The notes beneath the pieces are model-generated. The model was given only the letters and a program-made list of their open reading frames with translations, had not been told where the DNA came from and made no database searches. From the NCBI GenBank assembly GCA_000320605.2, contig KB445794.1, positions 1,398,033-1,462,032 of the forward strand: a stretch of DNA of 64,000 bases, written 5' to 3'. The translations under genes were made by a program, and so were the position numbers. This document shows positions 13,701 through 25,617 of the stretch, piece by piece (within the stretch, counting starts at the first letter, position 1; each line of letters opens with the position of its first letter). This DNA comes from Gelatoporia subvermispora B (taxonomy: Eukaryota; Basidiomycota; Agaricomycetes; Polyporales; Gelatoporiaceae).

Positions 13701-16700
13701 TCGGTGCGAGTCGGAAAAGTCTCGCGTTGGCGGTCACGGCCCTGAAACGAACACGAATGTCATGATCCACCATCAAGCGTGGCAGTAAACCAAATGGACA
13801 TCTTTCAAGATCTGGCTCGGCTACGTCCGTAAACCAGAAGCTTTGTGAAGGATCTTCGATGAGATAGTGATCGAAAAAGCGAAGTAGTTCATCGCGAACT
13901 TTCCACGATCGCAGCCTATTTCTAGACCATGCCTTCTCTAGGTAATGACATAATTGCTGTATCTTGGACCCTGTGTCGCTGGAAACAGGCGCTTGTTGTA
14001 ACCATAAGCCCAGCGTGGAGTCCAGGCAATATATCGTGAGTAACTGCGACCGTTCGTCCCGAGAAGAGACGTAATGGGTTAAAAGCTCTTCCAGACGTGA
14101 AAGTAGCTGATCCAGTGTTGAGATACTGATGGCCAATGTGCCATGACGAATGGCAGCAAGGTATGTTGACGCCAGTACAAAAAAGGAGGAGGAGTCGCAT
14201 GCCATGACGATGTCAGTCAGGTCTTTGTCCCGTGTCGGCTCCCCGGACGGTGATCGTAACATTGGAACGGAAGCAAGAGCTGAGACGCAGGTGAACATGA
14301 CTGTATGACTGGCGCGATTGTCTAATTTGCTCTGCTGGCTTGGATTTAGTGGAGTCATGTCACCGATGACTCGCACGGGGCCGAAGCCATCGTCGTCACT
14401 TGGCTGTGGCTGACTTGCTTCCGAGCCCATTTGACCTACGACCCGACGAATTATGTCACGCATGAGCGCCATGAGGCTGGACAAGGTATCCTGCACCTAA
14501 CGTCTCATGGCTGTTAGTTGTACCTCTTTAAATGAATTTCATGAGAGCGTACCTCAGGTGCGTGCATGATGACGCGCTGAAGAGTACGACGTGCGACTTG
14601 GCGACGTTCGTAATCTCCGTTGACAGAGGCTGTCAGTGACTTCAAAATGCTTCTCCTGATTCCGCTGCCCTCATCCGGCGGCAAGAAGGTTACCCAAGGC
14701 ATGTGCAAACTGGTGTCATTAGTGACCATTACCAGTGGCCACATTCCAGACAGAATCACTGCTCTCTCCTCCGCTATCCATCGACGATCTGCAATGGCGG
14801 GTGTCAACAGACCAATCATCCTGCAAGCTGCATGCTGGACCCGTTTGTTCGGGACCGTTCCGTTCGATATCAAAGTCGATTCGAACCACAGTGACGTTAT
14901 TGACAAGTCCAGAAGGGTCCGCAGCCTCTCCGCCGAGAGATAGCCCGACAGCTCTCGATGAGAGGTCCAGCTTGTTGTAGCCTCTTCGATCATCTTCAGG
15001 AGCATCGCCGAGATGCGCCGCTCTCGCTCGCTCGGTTGTGCGAGATGACTCAATTCAGGTATTGCGTCGCTATCAAGCGCGTTTGTGGCTTCTTCTTGAC
15101 TGCTAAACGAGCGCCGTAGTCGATCCGCGCTATGGTACGGTGGCAGGTGGGCGTAAAGGACGAACTCTCGGATGATGGTATGTTGATCCTCTTCAATGAT
15201 AAAGTCAACAATACGACAATCAGGTAGCCCTAGATATGATATTGGCCGCGCTGTTTTTGACAAAGAGCAGATGTTCTCCAAGAGCATCACTACATCTCCG
15301 ACCGTATGGAGTGGCTGTTTCAGCCGGCCCTCGGATGGTATTCTCCAGCTATCGACTAGCCAAGACAAAATTCGGTCTTCGTATTGCATACGGTACAGCC
15401 TGACATCTTGGCTGACGACCTGTATGCAAAGCGCTAGAAATGCGCACACCGAGTCATACGGAAATGGTGGACCTTGAACATCCAGATCTTTGGCAAGGGT
15501 TTCTATCTCTGTCAAGACATTTTCTTGGCTGATAGATCGTCTCGCGAATAGGAGGAAACTGCAAGCAGCATGGCAGGCGGCGCGAGATACCACGTGAACA
15601 TTGATACGTCGCATAGCATGCGTCCATGCCGTGTTCCAGTGCGTGGCCGGGACTACAGGGGATGTCAGTGAGGAGTTATTGGCGGCAATTGCGATGCCTT
15701 CGGCGTATGCAATAGCCGCCAGGCATAAGAAGGCCCATGATTGAATGACACCGTCTTCGAAGGATATCAGCTGCAGAAGAGTCGTGCGCGTTGCATCCTG
15801 CAAGGTGTCATGCAGCACCATCCAGCTTTTGTCCACGAAGAATAAGAGCATCTGAAGGCGGTATGCGTGAATAGTCGGCGACAGTGGCAGCTTTAGCCAC
15901 TGAAGAAGGGAAGTGATAGGATCCACCAGTCGCACTCGCTTTCCCTTGACCTCTGTAGCATCTGAAGGTCCCGCGTGAGCTGATTCTGATAAGAGATAAA
16001 GCTTCCTCATAGCTAGTCAGCTCTCCGAGGCCAGGAACATGCGTTAGACAGCTCACCTGCTTAGCACAGTCTGCTTGAAGCTCCAGGATAGCCCAAGTCA
16101 AGGCTTGCGCTGCGGTAAGTTGCCACCCATGTCGGAACGTATTCCCTACGAATGCGCTTCCTGAGTCTTTATCAGAATCGTGATCGACAAGCTGTAATCT
16201 CAGAGATTCTAGAGACAACTCCTCAACACCCCATCGGTTCTCCGCTTCGCCGCTCAACAGCTTCCATAATTTCATCAATCCCTCCTGGTATCGTGGTGAA
16301 GGCATTGGTTGAACGTCCAAATTCTCGGTTGATAAGTACGGGAACAATCTCCGTAGTACAATGATCAAATCTTCCTTCATTCGCTGGTTCTTTGTACCCC
16401 ACAGGCGGAGTAGATCATCCCAAGCACCACGTGCGAAATTTGCCACCTTCTCGCAGCGGTTCAATGCGAGGTGAGACAGCGTCGCAGAAAGTGCGAGCAG
16501 GAAGTCATGGTGTATTGACGTCTCCGTTGAGTACTTTTGCAAGAACCCGTGGAATCGACTCATCAGAGCGGCCGGCAAGTAGTGGAACTCGACGGACAGC
16601 AAAGGAGCCGAGGAGGATTGAAGAAGAGTCACCAAAATCGACATGAAATCGATTTGCACTACACTGATGGTTGCGGGATGCTTGCCTTTGTGCGGTGTCG

Positions 16701-17436
16701 GGGTGGACCGAGCAGTTCGCGAGGTGCTCGGCTGTTCCGGTGGACGTCTCCGCTTCCTGGACGTAACCGAGGTAATAGTTGAGGGCGTGCTGAAGCCGTC
16801 ATCATCTTCGTCAACGTAAGCGTCCTCACGATCCACCGCCTCCGAAGGAGCAACGCTATCCTCCCGCGGGTTTTCGTTGACCTCGTCTTCATCCAGCCTA
16901 CGCGAGTAATTGTCTTCTAGGACGACATTGAATCCCCGCTCTACAAGTGAAGTCCATGTCTCATCGTCTAGATGCTGTAAATGTGGTGACCAGTTCAAAA
17001 TGCATCTGATTGTTTTCACGTAGTCAGATGTTACTGGTTCTAACAGCTCACCGCGCCAAATCATGCACTGCAACACATGCGTCAAGATCGTATTGACTAT
17101 CTTCCTGGTTAGTAGCCGAACGCTGAGCTCCACGAGCCATCGTACAGTGCCTGCAGCTTCGCGCAGTCTGCGCACAGCTTGGGCACCAGCACCTGTGGTA
17201 CCAGTTGGTAGCGATCCGCTCTTGAGACACGCGGTTCTCTCCTCCGTCACAGAATATATGACCGAAGAAAAGAGTGCATTCCAACCCTTCCCGTCTCCAC
17301 CATCCACCTCAGCCACTGCAGATTGTCGCGCGAATGCTGTCTTGAGTTCGGCGCGTCCTTCCTGTCGTTCCTTCGGCTTGGAGCTCTGGAGTTTCTCGAC
17401 AGTCTTGGATAGATTTCTAGCTCTATCAGAGCTCAT
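7735..17436 (-). CDS. TEL1: Tel1/ATM DNA-damage checkpoint kinase
   Basis: A PI3K-related protein kinase of about 3,050 aa that senses double-strand breaks and maintains telomeres. Some ten or more exons are joined by short introns. The N-terminus has a TAN-like motif ([16 protein letters not shown]). A long alpha-helical solenoid follows. The FAT region is coded around 10.0-11.5 kb. The kinase domain (about 9.1-8.1 kb) shows [14 protein letters not shown], the loop [21 protein letters not shown], and [13 protein letters not shown]. The FATC tail is coded by about 7.8-8.0 kb and ends [13 protein letters not shown], where the last seven codons lie in a separate exon after an intron of about 50 nt; without splicing it would read a non-canonical EWFA end. 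The start is the ATG giving [12 protein letters not shown], chosen because the longer frame upstream has no family-like sequence. The junction near 16.0 kb is uncertain: an AAG acceptor keeps the frame. No disabling change is seen. Confidence 0.9.
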
Positions 17437-19560
17437 AGATTCACAGAAGTATAGGATGAGGAGAAGATTACGAGAGTTTGAGACAGGGCAAAGAGCGGTG
17501 TCCTTTGTCCAGCCTAGACATGTAGTGGCCAGCCGATCTTCCGCCACCGCCTAACGCTAACGCCCAGACGTGTCGCGTTATGTGTCTTTGTTTGGCACCG
17601 ACTGCCGCCTGTATATAAGGGTTGATCCGAAAGCGCCCGTAATTTTTGTTCTTGCCAACGACCACCAACAACTGGTCGATTCAATACATCTCCACCATAG
17701 TTTCTACTTGTTCATTTGTCTTGTCACTGAAATATTCAGTGCTCTGAACGATCTGCTTTACCTCGATTATCTCGTCCGTCAAACTCCTGGCCTCTTTCTG
17801 CCCGAGCAGATCACACAAATTGTACCACTCTGCCTCGGTTCTGGTGAAGTGCCAAAAGTAACCACGACTTCCGTCTAATCAACGGGTCAGTCGGGCGACT
17901 ATGAGAAGTGTATACTCTTCCCCTTGGAGTATTACATGGTCTGTGCTCGCCGTATATCTTTTCTTGACTTGATAATGTGCTTGAATGTAATTATGGAGTT
18001 AGTGAACTCATCTGTAGAAATGAAAACTTTTATCTCCATGTTTACGCGACATACGATGAACTTTCGATGCAAAATATACTAAGGTGGGTCGTATCGGTGT
18101 CTGGTATTGTTGATTTGGGGCAATCTGCTGGGCCGCAATTGTGTCCACACACGTGGAAGTGTTAAGCACGAAGTCGACCAAAGCCCTTGCTTTGGGCTCG
18201 TGTGATGTGTCAACAACTTATGGATTCGAATGACAAGACGTGCTGATATGAGGATTCTCTTGACGAGATCACACTATCGTGCAAGACTTCGGGATACCTC
18301 TGATTGCCACCGCAACTCTTTACCTCGCGTTGTTGATGTCATAGGACCGGCTCGGTGAGGACTGCTTTTATATCATACGCCAGTTATCGATCAATGCGAT
18401 TTGTTCGTAGCATCAAACATTTACGACAAGAAGCGCTCGGGCATGGTTGCGATCACTTTTTAAGCTGACGTGTTTGCATTATTCGCGGGATCTGTCAGAG
18501 AACGTTGACTCACTGCTACATTATCAGAGTCTCACTGATGGATCATCCAGCCGAGCGGCCGTCGGGAGGATGATGGTACAGTCAATGCTTCTGGCATCAT
18601 AGTATTCGCAGCCATCATTGCATCACCACTTCTGTGAGCACACATTCTTCAGCCAAAAAAATTTCAGCAAAAAATCGCTTGCGTGATTCTAAGTTCTGCG
18701 AAGCCCGTGATAGTATTAGGATACATAGGGACGACGAAGATATAGGCATATCAAACATGTGCCCTAGGATGATCGATCGTTTAGGCGGCGGTTTCAATGA
18801 TCTTGCTCTTGCATTAAGGGTGGTGACTTCGATATGATAGCTTGTGTACAGTATTCTTAGAAATGGTGCGTGGGATTAGACTTCGACACAAGCAGAACGA
18901 TTTGCGACAGTTCGCTGATTTAACCATTGGACGGCACTGTACTTCTGTTTGCTGTCGCCCCAAATTTACTGGCGCGGCGGCGGCGGCGGCAACGTTCGGC
19001 GGCACAGATGACTGCAGGGGGGGGGGATATGCAAGTACAACCGTTGTTCCCAGTGAGCGATCGGCTTTTACAGTGCTTAACCGGCCATTCATGCACGATA
19101 TCTCACCTCAGGATATGAGGTTTGCAACGACGGAAGGATCCGCACCCGGAAGCTTAGTCCATTCCCAAGATTTCTGGTGGTCTCCCGCAACGAATGTCAG
19201 CACAGTTCTCGTGTGACTAGCATAGCGCTCAGACAGAGTTCAGTCCCGAGCTACGAGACTTTCTGCCCAGCTGTTCAGTCATTAGAAGACCCGGGACTAA
19301 GTCAGCTGACGAAGTAGGCATCTCTAGACTCTGCCAGGCAATTGGGCGACTTAAGTATCGGGGCATTTCACAGTGAAGAGCCAACTATCGCATCGTTACA
19401 TTCGCATCGTCCATACGTCCACTAGTCGAACTCGTTCATACAGACATCAGCCAGAACTCTCTTTCCGTACACTGCGACTACCCCTGCACGTGGCGTAGCC
19501 TGCTAGATTCTGGTGAGTCGCCTACGGGCCTTACAGGAAGCGTATAGAAGCTCACCTCAC
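17437..19560. other. gene-poor spacer with TATA box, CGG microsatellite and G tract
   Basis: No gene is supportable. A plus-strand TATATAAG at 17612-17619 is followed by a C/A-rich leader-like sequence without an early ATG, so a non-coding or very short transcript is possible. A (CGG)-type microsatellite lies at about 18973-18990 and a run of ten G at 19017-19026. Confidence 0.4.
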
Positions 19561-19890
19561 TCAAGCGTCATTGGCGATCCAAGAGCCCTTGGCCCTGGTG
19601 TGGACGCTGGTGACACGGTTGTCGAGCTGGCCGTTAATGCGGACGGAGTTGTCCAGGGCGAACGAGAGGTAGCTCCCGAAGTCCGCATGGTCGACCTCGT
19701 GAATGCCCTCGAGGTCCTTGGGATCCCCGTAGGTGAGAGTAGCCTGGGCGCACTCGCAAGTTTCGATGGGTTGTTCAAGCTTGCCGGCGAAGGAGACGAC
19801 GTGCTTGGTCTCCGGGAGGGTGAAGCAGGCGACGAACTTCGTGTTGCTGTTCTTGGCCAACTTGACCCAGCCAGTGGCGGAGTGAGACAT
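19561..19890 (-). CDS. small conserved protein of unknown family, copy 1
   Basis: A single-exon frame of 109 aa. It starts MSHSATGWVKLAK and is rich in Thr, Ser, Gly and alternating hydrophobic residues, which suggests an all-beta fold. There is no signal peptide, membrane segment or known catalytic motif, so a cytosolic protein is likely. It is the paralogue of the gene at 30452-30784: about two thirds of residues are the same by eye, including the blocks QATLTYGD, KDLEG, HADFGSY and TSVHT. The conservation, with differences concentrated at exposed-looking positions, shows the frame is real. The promoter block upstream is conserved between the copies too. A donor-like GAG/GTGAGC just after the stop hints at a 3' UTR intron. 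I do not recognise the family and assign no function. Confidence 0.82.
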   Translation of the reverse strand: MSHSATGWVKLAKNSNTKFVACFTLPETKHVVSFAGKLEQPIETCECAQATLTYGDPKDLEGIHEVDHADFGSYLSFALDNSVRINGQLDNRVTSVHTRAKGSWIANDA

Positions 19891-19983
19891 AGTCTATCCA
19901 GGTGATGATTGTCAGTACACTGTCGGTTGAAATCGACGCGATAATGCCTCACGTTTTAGATTGTCGTGTGTGCGGGTAGTACT

Positions 19984-20013
19984 AAGAGGTTGGAGGTCTG
20001 CTGCGTAGGCCTG
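19984..20013 (-). promoter_or_regulatory. leader block conserved with the paralogue
   Basis: Read on the minus strand, this 30-nt block begins CAGGCCTACGCAGCAGACC and is nearly identical to 30327-30356 in front of the second copy. It lies 23 nt downstream of the TATA-like site and 93 nt from the start codon, which places it at or just after the expected transcription start. Confidence 0.7.
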
Positions 20014-20036
20014 GGGAACAAAGACCGGGAGTGCGA

Positions 20037-20047
20037 GCCTTTTATCC
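20037..20047 (-). promoter_or_regulatory. TATA-like element GGATAAAAGGC
   Basis: The minus strand reads GGATAAAAGGC, identical to 30294-30304 upstream of the paralogue and at the same distance from the conserved leader block (22-23 nt). It is the likely core promoter of the 109-aa protein gene. Confidence 0.65.
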
Positions 20048-22739
20048 TGTTCCAGATTCTCCCCTAGAGCTCTGGACTACTCGCCGACATCGTTGGAGTG
20101 AGCATTATGTCTCTCACGCAGGATGACAGTGGAATTGAACTATGTCGTGTCCAACCGCGGAGTCTGGCCGAAAGGGAATATGCGACTGGGAAATACACGC
20201 GCTCGCATTCTCCTGATTATTGGAGCAGGAACGCGCGGACTTTTACTGGAATTCAGCTCGTTACGCGTAGCGGGTGGTCATCCCCGTCCGGAAGCTTCAC
20301 AGGTCTGAGCCTTCATTCATGTCTGGTAATGTATTTTCCTTGTCGACACAATGTGCATCATTCTAAAGAAGTGCATCGTGTTCCTGCAGACCCCGGAACA
20401 GCTGATGGATTCAAGATGAGCTGAATCTGCGCCGTCAATTACAAGATATTCCGCCAGTGCATACCCACGCTGCCATGTGAAGCTGCGATTCAAGATAGGC
20501 TGTTGAGTTGATACGGTGAAGCTGAATCTCCGTACATCTGTAAACTTTAATTGCTTTTTACGGACTGGTCTGTATGTTAACACAGGTCGTGTCCTCTCGA
20601 GAGAAACATCGAACTGCAGAACATTGATTCAATGTCCCTGATTCCCATCGGCATGGCATTCTCGACGTGCATTTTGTCCGCAATAAGATCACATTCATCA
20701 TCATGTCATTGCGGCAGCTTTAGGAGCACTTAGAGCATTCCTCGAGTAATGATCCTCTCTGCAATAGTATGGTGTAAGGCACCTACCGTGGCTCCTCATG
20801 GTGTCCTGGCCATGAAATGAAATGCCCGAAAATGTCGTGCTCACCGCCACGGTTCAGAACCAGGGAGTCGGACACACGGAATGTCCAACAGCGATTGACT
20901 TGTACCTGGACTAGTCGATAATTGTCCTCTGCACAAACTTCGACTTCGCTGCACGTCGCACCGTACTGCGAATTCAAACTCAGCATCAGGCATTTTCAAT
21001 CCCGCTGCTGCTTTGTCTGCTCCCAATCGTGCCAGGAGGAGAAATTAGCAGGTATGACGTTTCTGGATTGCGAAGCGGGCTGATCGACTTGCCTTTGGGT
21101 CATCCTGTTCGTCGTCAAATCCTTAATGTTGTGGAGAATCGTCATCATCATTCCCTGTGAAGTAAGAAAGCCCTCAGCCCGACAGCGGGCAGTTCCGATC
21201 TGGTGGGCTATTTTCGCCGTTCACATGGCCTGTCACAAGCAATGATGTTTGGTGGTCAGACTTTGGAAGAGTTATGAAGTGACAGGCACGAGGATTGGAA
21301 GATCTTACAGGAATAAATGTTATATTGAAGCAGATTGTACAGATCAAAGTATGCTACGCACTATTGTCCATTTGTTCGCGTTCGTGCCACATTAACTGGG
21401 AAGACACTGGCATGGAAGCACCCGCCTCAATTCCTACCGTCGTCTAGTGTCAGCAATTGTGAGAAAGAGGGGTGTGCTCCATGTTGCGGGCAGTATCTGT
21501 GGTCTCCGCAGTCCTGTTTATCATTTAGACATCGGAGCCTCTCGTTACGCCGTTTTCCATGCACGGAGCACGAAGGAGTCTCCAAAAAGTATGCAGCAGA
21601 CATAGTATGCAGGGTGCATCAGCTACTATATATCATGGACAAAGCTCGAAATGTCACGTTTACTCATTATTTCGAGGCGTGCCAGCCCAGAGCCGCATGG
21701 ATGTCAACTGGAAGCCGAATGCAAATCACGAGGGCGATGTGGTACGAAGTACTGTAGCCAGTATTCGTAGTGACCGTGGCGCTCCGGGACCATCGCGATC
21801 AGACGTCTACGAACGTGCTGGTGAGATTTACGTAACGTGCAGCGAAGTAAAACCCACAATAAGTATGCGACTGTGTAGATCTGGCCACATTCGCATTAAT
21901 CGTATGTCTGATGGATCAAGAAATGCAAACGTGAAGTGCTCGGACTGCACTAAGTTCAGCCTCAGATGGCGGAGGTGGGCGGGCCGAGCACCCGGCTCCA
22001 GAAACGGGCACGTGCGATTGGCCTCACGTGCGATTGGCCTCTGGTGCGCGCTGCCAGCTCAGCTTTTTGTGAGCTTGAAAAGTGGTCTGGACCACAGCTG
22101 ATACACGTAGGTCATACATCAGGCAGTGACACTGACGACCGTCTGTCAGAGATGCTATTTGCTTCGGTACGGTGAACCTGACCGAATGGATTAGCCATTG
22201 ACCAAACAGCATACGCGCCACTGCGGCTTCAATCGCTCCCTTGCTTTGCAGCGTGCAATGTGCATGCTTTCTGATGTCTTCATGGCGGTCATGCTGTACA
22301 TTAAGCCGCCATGCATTGGAAATTGGCCCACAAATGCGATTTGGGCTGTGTCACGGGTTTGAAAATGCAGAGGATGTCGATGGAGGTTGGTTAGGAGGTG
22401 CCGGATCGGGAGAGTGGGGCTGTTTGATTGGCTGGAGCAAGCTTGGGTCTGGGCGTGCGACGACGGTATACCTGACGTACATATCAGAGTGGATTCCTCG
22501 TTTTCCTCACTTTGCTTGTTTTTCTTCATCCTTGACCTCTTACAACGATCTGCACTACTTTTACACCCATCCAGGACGCGACGATTGTGCTCGATCAAAC
22601 CAGTCTCCCCGCAAATACGCCCCTGACCTATTCACTGCTCGCGCAAAACCCGCATCTTGGAAGCTGCCAGGTGCACTTTCAACCCGACACGACCCATCCA
22701 TCGCTCTGCTGACGACCACACCCAGCTTAGTCCAGCAAA
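20048..22739. other. gene-poor spacer
   Basis: I see no gene. The only repeat found is a tandem duplication of a 16-nt unit (ACGTGCGATTGGCCTC) at about 22010-22041. The last 200 bp, C/A-rich and with Kozak-like context, are probably the leader of the gene that starts at 22740. Confidence 0.45.
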
Positions 22740-24649
22740 ATGCCCTCTAGCGTTGCCAGCAGCGAGTCGTCTCCGAATCAGAGCCCGACCTGGAGCCCAG
22801 CCACCCAACGCCGTCTCTCTGCCCGACGCGGCTCCGTCTCTGCGTCGGACCCCTGGGGTGCCTATGCCGATGTTAACCTGAATCCATCCCGCTCCCTAAC
22901 GTCGCGATTGAGCATTGTGCGCGTACCACCCCAACAGGCTGAGGAGGAAGGCCGGCGCCACCGCCGCCGCGGGAGTAACGCGTCTGTGGGCTCCTCGAGC
23001 AGCCGGGATGGCGGTAATAGGCTTAGCTTCGCCATGTCGTCCTTCCGCCCATCGTCCCCCGTTGGAGGCCAGCCTCCCAGCCCTACATCCTCCCCACGCA
23101 TGCGCCCGACCTCTCCAGGCCTCTCGCGGCGTCATTCTGGGTCTGGCCAGACCGCGTTTGGCAATCACCCCAAGCTCTCGCCCGAGCAGCTTGTCGAGCT
23201 CGCACGGCAGTCTTGCAACCCTCGTCCGGCCATTGCTGCGGGCCCGGGAGCGGTAGCAGTGCCCGCGTTGCAGCCGGTGTCATTCACACCCCTTCCCGAG
23301 TCGGTCTATCTCCCGTACGTGGAGCGCGCAGCTGAAGTCACGGAGCTGGTGACGCACCCTCCATGCTCGAAGATCCTCGCACTCCTCGCGCAGACATTTC
23401 CACCTGATCGACGTACGCCAGCGACTCCACCTAGCACCGAAGCATTACTCAATTTTGATCCCCGAGGGTGGACGTACAGCGAGTTCGAGCACTGGCTCAC
23501 GCGCGTCGACCGCGACGCTGTGCCAGACGCTCTATGGGTGGTTCGCGCGCGTGCATGTATCCTTGCACACAGCGAGCTGCTATGGTCACGGATCAAAGGC
23601 GCGCTAGGTGTCCCACCTGAACTAGACGTCGATGAGGCCGACCTAGAGCCGCAGCCCGTGTCTGGTGCCCGTGTCATCGAGGGTCTCCCCCGTGACATAA
23701 TGTCGGCTGAGGAGTATGGCGCGGTGTTCGAGCCCGAGTCGCCCGAGGTCCTCGCGCGTCCCCTGCACGAGTCCGTAGACGCGGACGCAGCTGCCACGCT
23801 CGCAGAGCCGACCGCGGAGGAGCGCGCAGAAGCGGAAGCGCAAGAAGAGATGTACGCCGAGACTGCGGTGAGCATCGAGCCTATCGTCGCTTCGAACGGG
23901 AACGTGCCTCCGCCATTCTCGACATCCGTGAACCCAGATCACCATGCGCTCGAGGAGGTGCGCGAGGAGGACGAAGACGAGGATGGTGCGGCAGGGGATG
24001 GGAAGGACAACAACCAGCCGGAGGAGGATATACAGGGCCTGCGGATCGTGACATCCCCCACCAAACCGGTGGCGCTCGGCATGCCGATACCCTCGGGCAG
24101 CCTGAGCGTTGTCAGTGATGCGAACCCAGGCGTATCCCCCATGTCTCCTCTGGGGGGCCCACTTCGTGCCTCGCCGTATTCGGGGTTAACCCGCAGCAGC
24201 CCGCGTTTTGCTGGTAGCGCATCGGTTGGGTCATTCCGTGGTATGGGCCCAGCGGCGATGGTGGGCGACGAGCCGTACGACCACCTGCGCGAACGTGGAC
24301 CGGGGCATCCGCTCTTCCCAAGCAGCTTCGCGCACCTCTCGCTCTCGCCGACACTCGGGAAGCACACCAAGTGAGTGTCTGCATCCACCTTACCGTGCGA
24401 GTATTTGCACGCGAAATCATATTGTTGGTGTTTGGCGGTATGTGGGCAGTACTGACTTGGCACAGGACCCGCTCGCAGAGTATGATCCATCCGCCGCCCT
24501 CACGGGCGGACCTTGCCCGTGCAGGAAGCTGGGGCGCACCTCGCCCCGCTAGCATGGGCCGCCGTCCGGACTGGGCGCGCAACTTCGACCCGACGCGCCA
24601 TGAGTATGCGGTTGCGTCGAGCGCCGGAAGTGTGAGCGCCCACGAGTAA
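22740..24649 (+). CDS. Ser/Pro-rich fungal protein of unknown function
   Basis: Two exons. The first, of about 544 codons, ends KHT at a GTGAGT donor near 24372. The second begins after CACAG near 24466 and adds about 60 residues ending SVSAHE. Residues 1-150 are disordered, with many Ser-Pro and Arg-Arg-x-Ser sites that could be phosphorylated. A folded core of about 110 residues (roughly 175-300) starts FTPLPESVYLPYVERAAEVT, contains WTYSEFEHWL and ends with WSRIKGALGVPPEL. It is followed by an acidic stretch (EEVREEDEDEDG) and another Ser/Pro-rich tail. No signal peptide or membrane span is visible. The core looks like a conserved fungal domain, but I do not recognise it. The gene stands alone between gene-poor stretches. 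Confidence 0.78.
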
Positions 24650-25617
24650 GAAGGAAATGGGCCCAGAAGAAAAGAGAAGAAGCATATTGCCACGATACAC
24701 GAACGTGAGCACGAGGTATGATACGAGGTTGCGCACAAGGTCGCATGGAAAGCAAAATACATACAAGTAAAACATCTCATTGCCCCATCGATTCGATAAT
24801 AACTGTACAGTGCTGGATCGCACGTCATTCCAATGGAATCCGTTGTTATATATTTTTGTAATCTTGCACGAGCCTGTACGCTGTGTAGAATTAATGGATG
24901 TCTTCGTCTGAACACAATTATCGCAAGTGCTTAAACAAAGGATCATGAATTGCGGTGGTGCTTGCTACGCACTGATCGAATTCATGATGGTCGACACGAC
25001 CAATCATACACTACTGCCGGCGACAAAGATCACTGCCCTGATATTATTAGACATCATATGGCGTTCGGATTGTACAAAAGCCTTTTCGGATGCCCCGTTT
25101 TTGTACGTTAGCCATGCGTACTGAGCCGTCACGATGCCCGGACTGCGAGCCATTTCTCCCATTGAACCACAACAAGGAGTTCATCGGGGGTATGATAAGT
25201 CACTTCACATCTCAAGGCACATAGTCAGTCGCGATACTGTTTGACGCATCGTTTTCGACGAGTTAATAGAAAGGTTATTCTTCTTCCTTGACATTCTGCC
25301 TCAGGGGCACATCTCAATGAATCATGCATGCACCGAAATCTCGAGAAGAACTGCGGCTTCATACCCACCACACAAGATTGAGGTATATCAGACTGCGCCA
25401 TGAGGACCGAAAGATCTCCGTGTTACACAAGATCGCCTCGTCCTTATAATGAGCAAGCATCACGAGCCTCGAATTGCGAGGAATATAATCCCCTATGCAT
25501 GACAGCTGCATGGCCGGACGCGCTCATCGACCGAATGATCTTGCTGGGGACGGGCGGCGAAGAGGATTTAGAATGAGCACAATAACCCGAGGGAAGTTGA
25601 TGATTCACAGCTTATAG
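24650..25617. other. convergent 3' spacer, nothing recognised
   Basis: It separates the 3' ends of the Ser/Pro-rich gene and the eIF4E-like gene. Antisense open frames over 24.1-24.9 kb are shadows with no motif. Confidence 0.45.

Noticed and set aside
24112..24915. 267-codon minus-strand frame over the end of the Ser/Pro-rich gene
   Set aside because: Antisense to a supported exon pair and without motif or promoter; a composition shadow.
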